DNA of 64,000 bases from Leucobacter allii (GTDB taxonomy: Bacteria; Actinomycetota; Actinomycetes; Actinomycetales; Microbacteriaceae). The position numbers and the translations under genes were made by a program. This document shows, one piece after another, positions 1-8,228 of this stretch. Below the pieces are notes generated by a model that saw only the letters and a program-made list of their open reading frames with translations, was not told where the DNA came from and did no database searches. Positions within the stretch are counted from its first letter, which is position 1; every line of letters begins with the position of its first letter. The DNA is taken from contig NZ_CP095045.1 in assembly GCF_022919155.1 (NCBI RefSeq), positions 248,001 through 312,000 of the forward strand, given 5' to 3'.

Positions 1-677
1 AGGAGGCGAGCGCCGAACTCTACGAGATCGCCCGACGGGTGTACGCGGCCCGTCTCGCGACGTCGCCCGACGCCTCGGTCGACCTGGTCGCGAGTCTGCA
101 CCGCGCCGCCGAGGACCCGGAGAACGCGATCACCGAGGAGACCGCGATCGCCACTGTGCGGCAGATGATCGTCGCGGGCATGGGGGCACCGCAGGCCGTG
201 CTGGGGAGTATCGTGGCGCATCTCGCGCAGGACCGATCGCTGCAGGATCGGCTCCGCGCCGATCCGGGCCAGCTGCCGACGGCGGTCGAGGAGTTCCTCC
301 GGCTGCACGCGCCGTACCGGGTCTTCGCCCGGACGCCGAAGGAGGACACCGTCGTGCACGGTCGGCTCGTGCGTCAGGGGGAGCCCGTCGCACTGCTCTT
401 CCCCTCGGGCAACCGAGACGAGGCCCAGTTCTCGGAGCCCCACGAGTTCGTACTGCACCGCAAGGCGAACTCGCACATGTCCTTCGGCCGCGGCGCGCAC
501 AAGTGCCCGGCGGCGAGCATGGGGCGCATGGAGCTGCTCCTCGCGCTCAAGGAGCTGCTCGCTCGCACCGAATCCTTCGCCCTCGCCGGGGAGATCACTA
601 TGATGAACTGGCTAGAGTACGGTCCGAGGTCGGTGCCGCTCGACCTGGTCCGCGCGCGCGGAGCGGGACGGGCCTGA
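1..677 (+). CDS. Cytochrome P450, C-terminal 224 residues (5' end outside window)
   Basis: Heme-thiolate monooxygenase fragment. The frame is open from position 3, so the gene begins before the window. Visible landmarks in order: an I-helix-like segment VAGMGAPQ, the K-helix ExxR motif in EEFLRLHAP, the heme loop FGRGAHKCPA carrying the proximal cysteine, and the usual C-terminal tail EYGPRSVPL. The I-helix lacks the normal acid-threonine pair (AGxD/ETT), and the heme loop ends in Ala where Gly is usual, so oxygen activation may be atypical. A 9-bp stem-loop covers the stop codon. The neighbouring PaaX-type regulator and DUF3237 gene suggest a role in catabolism of a small hydrophobic or aromatic compound, but the substrate cannot be read from the sequence. 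Family assignment is secure; function is open. Confidence 0.93.
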   Translation, partial: EASAELYEIARRVYAARLATSPDASVDLVASLHRAAEDPENAITEETAIATVRQMIVAGMGAPQAVLGSIVAHLAQDRSLQDRLRADPGQLPTAVEEFLRLHAPYRVFARTPKEDTVVHGRLVRQGEPVALLFPSGNRDEAQFSEPHEFVLHRKANSHMSFGRGAHKCPAASMGRMELLLALKELLARTESFALAGEITMMNWLEYGPRSVPLDLVRARGAGRA

Positions 678-693
678 CCGGCCGCCGGTCAGG
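673..693. terminator. Stem-loop overlapping the P450 stop codon
   Basis: CCTGACCGG (673-681), 3-nt loop, CCGGTCAGG (685-693): a perfect 9-bp inverted repeat that contains the TGA stop of the P450 gene and lies 36 nt before the next start. No T-run follows. It is probably a terminator, but its symmetry and position just ahead of a PaaX-type regulator gene also allow an operator. Confidence 0.5.
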
Positions 694-729
694 AGCCCCG
701 CTCCGGGCCGCCGAGTGAATCCTGGTGCC

Positions 730-1686
730 ATGTCGACAGCAGCGCAGCTCCTCCCGCGGAATCAGCAGGGTGCCCGCTCCCAGCAGCTCCTGACCGTGCT
801 GCTCGGCGACTACTGGTACCTGCGGGCCGAGCCGCTGCCCTCCGGGGCGCTCGTCGCCCTGCTCCGAGTATTCGACGTCACCGAGGCGGGCGCTCGCGCG
901 GCCATCCAGCGTCTGGCGCAGCGCGGATTCTTCGTGGCGCATCGCGAGGGCCGATCGACGTCGTACGCGGTGCACGCGAACACCGGCGGCGTGCTCGCGG
1001 AGCGGACGCGCGCGCTGTTCATGGGCAACCGCCACGCGAGCTGGGACGGCGGCTGGACGATCGTGGCCTACTCCCTCGCCGAGGTCGAGCGGACCACGAG
1101 GAACGCCGTACGCGACCACCTGAAGCGGCTCCGATTCGGCAAGCTGGTCGACGGCGTCTGGGTGCGCCCCGGGGATCACGGCGACGCGGTCGCCGAGATC
1201 CGGGAGTCCCTCGGCCGGAGCATCCCGGTCGAGGATCTCAGCTGCTTCGTCGGCGCCCGATTGCCGGAGGGCGCGAACTCCGGAGCGGCGATCGCGCGCG
1301 CCTTCGACCTGCCCGGCGTCGCAGCGGGGTACACGGAGTTCGTCGAGCGGTGGCGCCCGATCGCCGCCGAGCTCGCATCGGTCTCGTTCCGCGCGCACGA
1401 GCAGCGGCCGCCCGAGGAGGCTCTGCGGATCCGCACCGCGCTCATGAGCGAATGGCGCCAGCTCCGCCACGCCGACCCGATGCTGCCGCAGCAGCTGCTC
1501 GACGAGGCCTTCCCCCTGGCCGAAGCGGCGCATATCTGCGAGTTCCTCTACGACGCCCTGGGCGAGCCGGCGGAGCGCGCGTTCCGGAACGTGCTCGAGC
1601 CCTTCCGCCCCGAACTCGGGGCGCTCGCCGGACATCACACCTTCGCCGAGCTCGGTAAGCTCGCCGATCCGTCCCGGGACGCGTAG
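730..1686 (+). CDS. PaaX-family transcriptional regulator
   Basis: Cytoplasmic GntR-like winged-helix repressor of the PaaX family, 318 aa, close to the family's usual size. The N-terminal winged helix runs over about residues 20-90 (QLLTVLLGDYWYLRAE, then a recognition-helix region AGARAAIQRLAQRGF); the central and C-terminal PaaX domains follow (GWTIVAYSL, then LVDGVWVRPG). PaaX of Escherichia coli binds phenylacetyl-CoA, but no phenylacetate genes are present here, so the ligand is probably another acyl-CoA. An in-frame GTG at 715 would add five residues; neither start has a convincing ribosome site, and ATG 730 was chosen because it brings the N-terminus to the normal family length. It likely controls the P450 or the DUF3237/transporter block. 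Confidence 0.88.
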   Translation: MSTAAQLLPRNQQGARSQQLLTVLLGDYWYLRAEPLPSGALVALLRVFDVTEAGARAAIQRLAQRGFFVAHREGRSTSYAVHANTGGVLAERTRALFMGNRHASWDGGWTIVAYSLAEVERTTRNAVRDHLKRLRFGKLVDGVWVRPGDHGDAVAEIRESLGRSIPVEDLSCFVGARLPEGANSGAAIARAFDLPGVAAGYTEFVERWRPIAAELASVSFRAHEQRPPEEALRIRTALMSEWRQLRHADPMLPQQLLDEAFPLAEAAHICEFLYDALGEPAERAFRNVLEPFRPELGALAGHHTFAELGKLADPSRDA

Positions 1687-1833
1687 CTCCCGCTCCCGCG
1701 TGGCGCAGGCGCCCGCGACGAGTTCCCCGCGCCCGGGCGGTCGAGCGCCGGCCGGCGGGCATCCGGGCGCACCCGGCTCGAGACCCCGTCCCCGTCGGAG
1801 ATGTAACCACCCGATGTCATTCCGGTAACGCGC

Positions 1834-1885
1834 TTGACAGCGCGTTCGTTGTCGATCATCATCATTGATAAACCAAAAGGTTTGG
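1834..1885 (+). promoter_or_regulatory. AT-rich promoter/operator pocket before DUF3237 gene
   Basis: TTGACA (1834-1839) is a perfect -35 element; 17 nt later lies CATCAT (1857-1862), a 4/6 match to -10. Immediately downstream, AAACC (1870-1874) and GGTTT (1879-1883) form an inverted repeat inside the lowest-GC stretch of the neighbourhood (about 1843-1912). It sits 50-100 nt ahead of the DUF3237 start, a good position for a repressor-controlled promoter of the 1936-9058 operon. The likely regulator is the adjacent PaaX-type protein, by inference only. Confidence 0.5.
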
Positions 1886-1935
1886 ATTTAAAACGGATCC
1901 GATCCGCCCGAATCGACGATGAATCAGGTGCCGCC

Positions 1936-2376
1936 ATGACCTCCGCCCCCGCGCTCCCCGAACTCGCCTACGCCTTCACGATCGTCGCCGAGGTCGACCC
2001 CGGCCTGCCGATCGAGCGGCGGGCGGGCGAATCGCTCGAGATCATCCCGATCACCGGCGGCAGCGTCAGCGGCAGGATCTCGGGGACCGTCCAGCCGGGC
2101 GGAGCCGACTGGTGCCTGTACCGCAACGACGGCGCCCTCAACGTCGAGGCCCGCTACTGGATCCGCACCGACGACGGCGACGTCGTCGACGTCGTGAACC
2201 TCGGCAGGATCGCCCCGGGCTCGGCTCCCGACGCCGCCGACGGACTCTTCATGTCGACCCCGCAGTTCCGCACCACCGCGCCCGGCCTCCAATGGCTCAC
2301 GCAGCGGGTGTTCGTCGGCCGGGCCGAGGCCTTCGGCACCCACACCACGATCGACGTCTTCGAGGTCGTCGCCTAG
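1936..2376 (+). CDS. DUF3237 domain-containing protein
   Basis: Small 146-aa soluble protein of the DUF3237 family, whose members are found in catabolic clusters and have no firmly established reaction. Recognisable features are the opening ELAYAFTIVAEVDPG, the RISGTVQPGGADWCLYRNDG core, the GLFMSTPQFRTTAPGLQWL segment and the closing VFVGRAEAF. The upstream in-frame codons from 1834 are part of the promoter, so ATG 1936, 12 codons before the conserved ELAYAF, is preferred. It is the first gene after the AT-rich promoter and is followed after 102 nt by the peptide-type ABC importer, suggesting that it acts on the imported compound or on a product of the P450. It is hypothetical in function. 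Confidence 0.85.
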   Translation: MTSAPALPELAYAFTIVAEVDPGLPIERRAGESLEIIPITGGSVSGRISGTVQPGGADWCLYRNDGALNVEARYWIRTDDGDVVDVVNLGRIAPGSAPDAADGLFMSTPQFRTTAPGLQWLTQRVFVGRAEAFGTHTTIDVFEVVA

Positions 2377-2478
2377 CGCGACCGAGTCCGCGCACCCCTC
2401 CCGACCGCGGGCGGCCGAGCCGCCCTCGGACGCTTCGTCCACCCCGAAACATCCCGCTCACCGACGAGAGGACACCCC

Positions 2479-4056
2479 ATGAAACGATCCATCATCCGAG
2501 GCGGGGCGATCGCCGCGGCCGCCGCACTCGCCCTCACCGCCTGCAGCGGGGGAGGCGAGGGCGGCTCCAGCGCCGGCGCCGAGTTCACCCCCACCGACAC
2601 GATCCGCGCCACGCTCGACATCCCGGCCACCTTCGACCCCATGCTCGGACTCTCCCTCCCCGACTTCGTCCTGGCGCGCCAGAGCTTCGACACGCTCGTG
2701 CGCAAGGACGAGGGCGGGCTCGTCCCCGGCCTCGCGGCGAGCTGGGACTCGACGCCGACCTCGGCCAGCTTCACGCTGCGCGACGGCGCCACCTGCTCGG
2801 ACGGCACGCCCATCACGGCCACCGTCGTGAAGAACTCGCTCGACGCGCTCGCCGGCAGTGCGGGCTCGATCGTGCCGCAGACCTTCGGCGGTCAGGTGCC
2901 GACCATCACGGCCGACGACGCCGCCGGCACGGTCTCGCTCGCGCTCGAGACCCCCTGGCCGTACCTCGTGCAGGCGCTGTCCACCTCGAGCACCGGCATC
3001 GTCTGCCCCGCGGGGCTCGCGGACCTCGAGGGCCTCGCAGCGGGGCACGTCGAGGGCGCCGAGTCGGGCCCGTACATCCAGACCGCCGTCGAGCCGGGCG
3101 TCCGCTACACCTACGAACTCCGCGACGACTACGAGATGTGGCCGGAGTGGACGAGCGAGGTCGCGGGCGAGCCCGCCCGGACGATCGAGTTCGTGATCTC
3201 CCCCGACACCTCCGCGACGACGAACCTCGTGCTGGACGGACAGCTCGACATCGCGAAGATCATGCCGGAGTCGATGGACCGCTTCACGGACCAGGCCGCC
3301 TACGAGGTGACCCCCTTCCTCTTCAGCGACTTCTCCCTCGTCTTCAACGAGCGGGAGGGCAGCCCCTTCGTCGACCAGCAGCTGCGCACCGCGGTCGCCC
3401 AGCTCATCGACCGCGAGGAGTTCGGGCAGACCACGATGCAGGGCACGGGCGAGATCGCCACGACCCTCGTCTCGTCGCAGACCCAGTGCGTGACCGGGGA
3501 CGCCGACGCGCTGATCCCCCAGGACGCGGCGGCGGCCGCCGAGGCGCTCGCCGGCACGAAGATCCGTCTCGTCGCGCCGCAGATCGTCGGCACCAACGGC
3601 GCGGGCAACACCTACCTCCAGGAGATCCTGCGCGCCGCCGGCGCCGAGGTCGAACTCGAGAACGTCGACGTCGGCACCTGGATCTCGACCGTGCTCACCG
3701 AGCCCGATGCGTGGGACCTCACCGTGTACGCCGATCTCAACTTCGTCGGCTCGCTCTCGAGCCCCATCACCAACTTCATCGGCCCCGGCATCCTCGAGGG
3801 CGGCGGCAACATCGGCGGGGCGCAGGCGCCCGAGGTGGAGCGGCTCTTCGCCGAGTCGCTGACCGCCGCGGACGAGGAAGCGCGCTGCGGCGCGCTGAAC
3901 GCCGCCGCCGACGCGATCATCGCCGACGCGCACGCCGTCCCCCTCATCACGGACTCCTTCATCTACGCCCAGCGACCCGGCTTCCAGGTGACGATGCTCG
4001 GCGGCTCCCTCGACGATCACATCTTCCGCATCGTCGGCGACGGATCGGGGGAGTGA
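2479..4056 (+). CDS. Opp/Dpp-type ABC transporter substrate-binding lipoprotein
   Basis: Extracellular solute-binding protein of family 5 (SBP_bac_5), 525 aa, which delivers oligopeptides, nickel or other amide-rich ligands to the permeases encoded downstream. It has a lipoprotein signal: basic start MKRSII, hydrophobic AAAAALAL and lipobox LTAC with the modified Cys near residue 22. The family body follows (TIRATLDIPATFDPMLGLSL, then LVPGLAASWD and the substrate-cleft region). A GAGAGG ribosome site precedes ATG 2479. The stop overlaps the GTG that may start the amidase. Opp family membership is clear; the ligand is not, though the amidase inserted in the operon suggests an amide-containing substrate. 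Confidence 0.92.
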   Translation: MKRSIIRGGAIAAAAALALTACSGGGEGGSSAGAEFTPTDTIRATLDIPATFDPMLGLSLPDFVLARQSFDTLVRKDEGGLVPGLAASWDSTPTSASFTLRDGATCSDGTPITATVVKNSLDALAGSAGSIVPQTFGGQVPTITADDAAGTVSLALETPWPYLVQALSTSSTGIVCPAGLADLEGLAAGHVEGAESGPYIQTAVEPGVRYTYELRDDYEMWPEWTSEVAGEPARTIEFVISPDTSATTNLVLDGQLDIAKIMPESMDRFTDQAAYEVTPFLFSDFSLVFNEREGSPFVDQQLRTAVAQLIDREEFGQTTMQGTGEIATTLVSSQTQCVTGDADALIPQDAAAAAEALAGTKIRLVAPQIVGTNGAGNTYLQEILRAAGAEVELENVDVGTWISTVLTEPDAWDLTVYADLNFVGSLSSPITNFIGPGILEGGGNIGGAQAPEVERLFAESLTAADEEARCGALNAAADAIIADAHAVPLITDSFIYAQRPGFQVTMLGGSLDDHIFRIVGDGSGE

Positions 4057-4058
4057 GC

Positions 4059-5483
4059 ATGATCAGCCCCACGAGTTCAGCGCTCGAGATCGCCGCGGCG
4101 ATCCGCAGCGGCGCCGTCGGCGCGGTCGAGGTCGCCGAGATGTACCTGGCCGAGATCGATCGGCGCAACGACGCCATCAACGCGATCGTCTGGCTGGACC
4201 GCGAGGACGTGCTGCGCCGGGCGCGCGCGTCCGAGGCCCGCGTCCGAGCCGGCGACGCCGCGCGCCCGTTCGAGGGCGTGCCGATCCCGGTCAAGGACCT
4301 CAGCAGCGTCGCCGGACAGCCCAACACGATGTCCTCGCTCTCCATCCCGGAGCGACCCGCCACGGAGACCGAGATCGACGTCCGGCTGCTCGAGGACGCC
4401 GGCTTCGTGCTCATGGGGCGCAGCAACAGCCCCGAGTTCGGCCCGCTCACGGCGTCCGAGAACGCGCGCCACGGGAAGACCCGGAACCCCTGGAACCTGG
4501 AGTTCACCTCCGGGGGCTCGAGCGGCGGCGCGAGCGCGGCCGTGGCCGGAGGCCTCGCCCCCATCGGCCACGCCTCCGACGGCGGCGGATCGATCCGCGT
4601 CCCCTCGAGCGTCACCGGCCTCGTCGGCCTGAAGCCGAGCCGAGGCCGCGTGCCCGCCGAGGTCCGCGGCTGGGAGCATTCGACGACGTCGGGCGTGATC
4701 GCCCGCACCGTCGCCGACAGTGCGACGGCGCTCGACGTGCTCTCTCCCTTCGATCCCCTCGCCTGGTACTCGGCGCCGGCGCCCGCGCGTCCGTTCGCAC
4801 GGGAGGTCGGAGCGGATCCCGGTCGCCTGCGCATCGGCCTGCTGCTCGAGAGCCCGTCCGGCCTCCCGGTCGACGAGGTGAATGCGGAGGCGGCGCGGCA
4901 GGCGGCCGCCGCGCTCGAAGCCCTCGGGCACATCGTGGAGCCGGTGTCGCCGTTCCTCTTCAGCCCCGAGGCGGGCAAGGGCTTCGTCGACCTCGTCATC
5001 AGCGCGAGCGTCTACGCCTCGCCGTACGAGGACGTGGAGCTCGTCGACCCCTACATCCGGTACCGCATCGAGCAGGCGAAGACCTTCCACTCGGGGGAGT
5101 ACGCCGCGCTCGCCGGGCTGCTGCAGTGGGAGACGCGCCAGGTGAACGCGCAGTTCGGGCGCGACTTCGACCTGCTGCTCACGCCGACGATGGCCGTCGC
5201 GACCCCGAGGGTCGGCGTCGTCTACGACGAGGCGAACGAGACGCCCGACGCCCCGCGCCTCACCGAGGCGCGCCAGGTGACGTTCACCGCATGGGCGAAC
5301 ATCGCGGGCCTCCCGGCGATCTCGCTCCCGGTGCACGAGGCCGATGGACTGCCGGTCGGCGCGCAGCTCGTCGCCGGCCCCTTCGACGAGGCATCGCTCA
5401 TCCGGGTGGCCTCACAGCTGGAGCCGGTGTTCGGGTGGGACACGCGCATCGCCCCCGGTGCGGGGGAGGGGCCGCGGCCGTGA
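4059..5483 (+). CDS. Amidase signature family hydrolase
   Basis: Cytoplasmic amidohydrolase, 474 aa, hydrolysing a C-N amide bond in the imported compound. The Ser-cisSer-Lys triad is visible: Lys79 in IPVKDL, the Ser pair 154/155 in GGSSGGASA, and Ser178 in DGGGSIRVPSS. The C-terminal substrate-pocket part is complete. The start is ATG 4059; a GTG at 4053 overlaps the stop of the binding-protein gene and would add two residues. The gene lies between the binding protein and the permease genes, and its stop overlaps the next start (GTGA), so it is translationally coupled to the transporter. That embedding suggests hydrolysis of a transported amide, but substrate specificity in this family is very broad. 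Confidence 0.92.
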   Translation: MISPTSSALEIAAAIRSGAVGAVEVAEMYLAEIDRRNDAINAIVWLDREDVLRRARASEARVRAGDAARPFEGVPIPVKDLSSVAGQPNTMSSLSIPERPATETEIDVRLLEDAGFVLMGRSNSPEFGPLTASENARHGKTRNPWNLEFTSGGSSGGASAAVAGGLAPIGHASDGGGSIRVPSSVTGLVGLKPSRGRVPAEVRGWEHSTTSGVIARTVADSATALDVLSPFDPLAWYSAPAPARPFAREVGADPGRLRIGLLLESPSGLPVDEVNAEAARQAAAALEALGHIVEPVSPFLFSPEAGKGFVDLVISASVYASPYEDVELVDPYIRYRIEQAKTFHSGEYAALAGLLQWETRQVNAQFGRDFDLLLTPTMAVATPRVGVVYDEANETPDAPRLTEARQVTFTAWANIAGLPAISLPVHEADGLPVGAQLVAGPFDEASLIRVASQLEPVFGWDTRIAPGAGEGPRP

Positions 5484-6511
5484 GCGCGCCCCCCGTCGAC
5501 ACGACGCAGCACCTCGCGACGATCGCCCGGCGCGAGCGCGCCGGGCGGTTCGCCTGGCTCCGATCGGACTGGGCCGCCTTCGCCGTCAGGCGGCTCGGGG
5601 GGCTCGTGCTCTCCTTCGCCCTGCTCGTCGTGGTCGCCTTCCTCATCGTCCCGCTCATCCCGGGGGATCCGGCGGTCGCGATGCTCGGCACCAACGCGAC
5701 GCCCGAGGCGGTCACCGCCCTCCGCGAGCGGCTGGGGCTCGACGAGCCGCTGTGGGCGCAGTTCGTCCATTTCCTCGGGAACCTGCTCCAGGGCGAGTTC
5801 GGCAGCTCCTTCCGCTACGGCGTCCCGGTCTCGGAGATCATCGCGACGAAGCTGCCCTACACGGCGCTGCTGGCGCTCGGCTCGATCGTCGTCGTGCTTG
5901 TCGTCGCGATCCCGCTCGGCATGACGGTCGGCGTGCTCACGCGCGGCGGCCGCCGGGGCGCGCTCGGCACCGTGTTCGGGGCCGTGGCGGGGTTCCTCGC
6001 CTCCTTCCCGGCGTACGTGGCCGGCACCCTGCTCGTCGTGGTCTTCGCGATCGTGCTGCGCGTGCTCCCCGCGGGCGGGGTGGACGCGCCAGGCTTCTGG
6101 GTGCTGCCGATCGCATCGCTCGCGCTCGGCCCGACCTTTGCGGTCGCACGGGTCGTCCGCCAGGAGACTTACACGGTGCTGCAGCAGGACTTCATGCGCA
6201 CCGCGCGCGGGCGCCGGCTCCGCGCCGTCAGGCTCTACCTCGTGCACGCGCTGCCCAACCTCATGACGTCGACGCTCACCCTCACGGGGCTCATCCTCGC
6301 GGGGCTCATCGGCGGCACCATCATCATCGAGACGGTCTTCTCCTACCCGGGGCTGGGTCTCGAGGTCGTCCAGTCGATCATCTACAAGGACTACCCGACG
6401 ATCCAGGGCATCATCCTCGTCATCGGGGCTCTCGCGATCCTCATCAACCTGCTCATCGACATCGTGCTCGGCGCGATCGATCCCCGCACCCTGGGAGGAC
6501 ACCATGGTTGA
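5480..6511 (+). CDS. Opp/Dpp-type ABC transporter permease (DppB-like)
   Basis: Inner-membrane permease, 343 aa, BPD_transp_1 family, the first of two pore subunits of the peptide-type importer. After a soluble N-terminus (about 30 residues) it has a first membrane segment LSFALLVVVAFLIVPLIPGDP, the DppB-specific extracytoplasmic region (LRERLGLDEPLWAQF), and five further membrane helices. The cytoplasmic coupling (EAA) loop is near the RTARGRRLRAVRLYLVHALPN segment (split here by family position, not by structure). Start GTG 5480 overlaps the amidase stop by 4 nt, and the stop overlaps the next gene by 8 nt, so the genes are tightly coupled. Family and role are secure. Confidence 0.93.
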   Translation: MSAPPVDTTQHLATIARRERAGRFAWLRSDWAAFAVRRLGGLVLSFALLVVVAFLIVPLIPGDPAVAMLGTNATPEAVTALRERLGLDEPLWAQFVHFLGNLLQGEFGSSFRYGVPVSEIIATKLPYTALLALGSIVVVLVVAIPLGMTVGVLTRGGRRGALGTVFGAVAGFLASFPAYVAGTLLVVVFAIVLRVLPAGGVDAPGFWVLPIASLALGPTFAVARVVRQETYTVLQQDFMRTARGRRLRAVRLYLVHALPNLMTSTLTLTGLILAGLIGGTIIIETVFSYPGLGLEVVQSIIYKDYPTIQGIILVIGALAILINLLIDIVLGAIDPRTLGGHHG

Positions 6512-8228
6512 CCTCACCGCGCGCATGCGCCCGACGGCCCGGCGGTCCCGAGCGCTCGCCCCGTCGCTCGTCGCGGGATTGGCGATGGGCGGCCTGCTCC
6601 TGCTCGTCGCGATCCTCGCGCCCATCCTGTTCGGGGGCGCCGCCGACGCGCTCGGCGGCGGCTCGCGCCAGGGCCCCAGCGCCGAGCATCTCCTCGGCAC
6701 CGACGCGCTCGGCCGCGACGTGCTCGCCCGGGCGCTCGTCGCGACGCGGCTGACGCTCCTCATGGCCGCGGGCGCCACCGCCGTGTCGGTCGTCTGCGGC
6801 GTGCTGCTCGGCGGTCTGATCTGGCTCGCGCCCCGCCGCCTGCGGGAGATCGTGCTGAGGATCATCGACGCCTCGGTCGCCTTCCCCGCCCTCGTGCTCG
6901 CGCTCGTCGTCGCCGCGATCCTGGGCGCCGGCGCCTGGTCGGCGGTCGCGGCGATCGGCATCGCCGGCATCCCCGGCTTCGCGCGCCTCACCTCCAACAT
7001 GGTCGCCGGCATCGTGCAGCGCGACTTCGTCACGACCGCGCGGCTGCTCGGGGTGCCGGGCTTCCGCCTCTTCTCGCGCCACCTGCTGCCGAACATCTCC
7101 GGGCCGCTCCTCGTGCTCACGACGTCGAGCTTCGCGCTCGCGCTGCTCGAGATCGCGAGCCTCTCCTTCGTGGGGCTCGGCGTGCAGAGCCCGCAGTACG
7201 ACTTCGGCCAGCTGCTCAGCGACGGCCTCACGGCGATCTACGCGCAGCCGTGGCAGGCGATCGCTCCGTCGATCATGCTCGTCTACGCGGGCATCACTGC
7301 CATGCTCATCGGCGACGGGCTCGCGCAGACGCTCGACCCGGGCCTGCGCCTCCCGCGGCGTCCGGCGGCGCTCGTGCCGACGACGGGCGACGCGGCGCCC
7401 GCGCAGCCCGAGGCGCTCGTGGAGGTGAACGATCTCCACGTCTTCGCGCCGAACGGCGCGGAGCTCGTGCGCGGCGTGAGCTTCGCGATCGACCGCGGCG
7501 AGGTGCTCGGGCTCGTCGGCGAGTCCGGCTCGGGCAAGTCCATGACGGCGATGGCGATCGCCGGCCTGCTCGCCGACGGCGTGCGCTCCACCGCGCGGAC
7601 GATCCGGCTCGACGACCTCGATCTCTCACGGCGCAACGACCCGCAGCGGCTCGCGACCGAGATCGGGCTCGTCTACCAGGATCCCGGCACGACCTTCAAC
7701 CCGGCGCTCCGCATGGGCGGGCAGCTCGCCGAGGTCGCGCGCATCCATCTCGGCCTCGGGCGGACGGCCGCGCGCGGCCGCGTCCGGGAGGCGCTCGAGC
7801 GCATCCGCGTGCGCGACGCCGGGGTGCGGATGCAGCAGCACGCCTTCCAGTGGTCGGGCGGGATGCTGCAGCGCGCCACGATCGCCTCCGCCACGCTCGC
7901 GGATCCGAAGCTCGTCGTCGCCGATGAGCCCACCACGGCGCTCGACGTCACCGTGCAGGCCGAGGTGCTCAGGCAGTTCCGCCGGATCAACCGGGAACAC
8001 GGCACGGCGATGCTCTTCATCTCCCACGACATCGGCGTGGTGCAGGAGCTCTGCGACCGGGTGCTCGTGATGCGCTCGGGCGAGATCATCGAGCGGTTGA
8101 CCGGCGCCGAACTGCGCGACGGACGCGCCACCCACCCCTACACGCAGCGGCTGCTCGACGCCTCGCCGCGCATGGACGACCCGATCGCGGCGCGCTCGAC
8201 GGCGCCGCGGGAAGCGGAGCAGCGATGA
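6504..8228 (+). CDS. Fused Opp/Dpp-type permease and ATP-binding protein (DppC-DppD)
   Basis: A single 574-aa polypeptide carrying both a DppC-like permease (about residues 1-285) and a DppD-like ATPase (about 305-574). The permease part shows the DppC hallmark LGTDALGRDVLARAL and a coupling loop TTARLLGVPGFRLF. The ATPase part has Walker A GESGSGKS near residue 337, signature WSGGMLQR near 449 and Walker B VVADEPTTALD near 470. The two halves join in a Pro/Ala-rich linker (RRPAALVPTTGDAAPAQPEA) with no stop or frameshift. In most bacteria these are separate proteins. With DppB upstream and DppF downstream it completes a full importer. Confidence 0.93.
   Translation: MVDLTARMRPTARRSRALAPSLVAGLAMGGLLLLVAILAPILFGGAADALGGGSRQGPSAEHLLGTDALGRDVLARALVATRLTLLMAAGATAVSVVCGVLLGGLIWLAPRRLREIVLRIIDASVAFPALVLALVVAAILGAGAWSAVAAIGIAGIPGFARLTSNMVAGIVQRDFVTTARLLGVPGFRLFSRHLLPNISGPLLVLTTSSFALALLEIASLSFVGLGVQSPQYDFGQLLSDGLTAIYAQPWQAIAPSIMLVYAGITAMLIGDGLAQTLDPGLRLPRRPAALVPTTGDAAPAQPEALVEVNDLHVFAPNGAELVRGVSFAIDRGEVLGLVGESGSGKSMTAMAIAGLLADGVRSTARTIRLDDLDLSRRNDPQRLATEIGLVYQDPGTTFNPALRMGGQLAEVARIHLGLGRTAARGRVREALERIRVRDAGVRMQQHAFQWSGGMLQRATIASATLADPKLVVADEPTTALDVTVQAEVLRQFRRINREHGTAMLFISHDIGVVQELCDRVLVMRSGEIIERLTGAELRDGRATHPYTQRLLDASPRMDDPIAARSTAPREAEQR

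Noticed and set aside
730..1686. Reading the left block as a phenylacetate (paa) cluster because of PaaX
   Set aside because: No paaABCDE, paaK or paaZ-like genes are nearby; the family name is not evidence for the pathway.
2112..4058. Very long open frame (to 5483, 1123 codons) through the binding-protein gene
   Set aside because: Only the part from 4059 encodes a recognisable protein (amidase). The rest is an Arg/Pro-rich shadow of the binding-protein gene, caused by high GC content.
5222..7231. 669-codon minus-strand open frame opposite the permease genes
   Set aside because: Low-complexity Arg/Glu/Asp-rich translation with no domain; the plus strand carries intact permeases.
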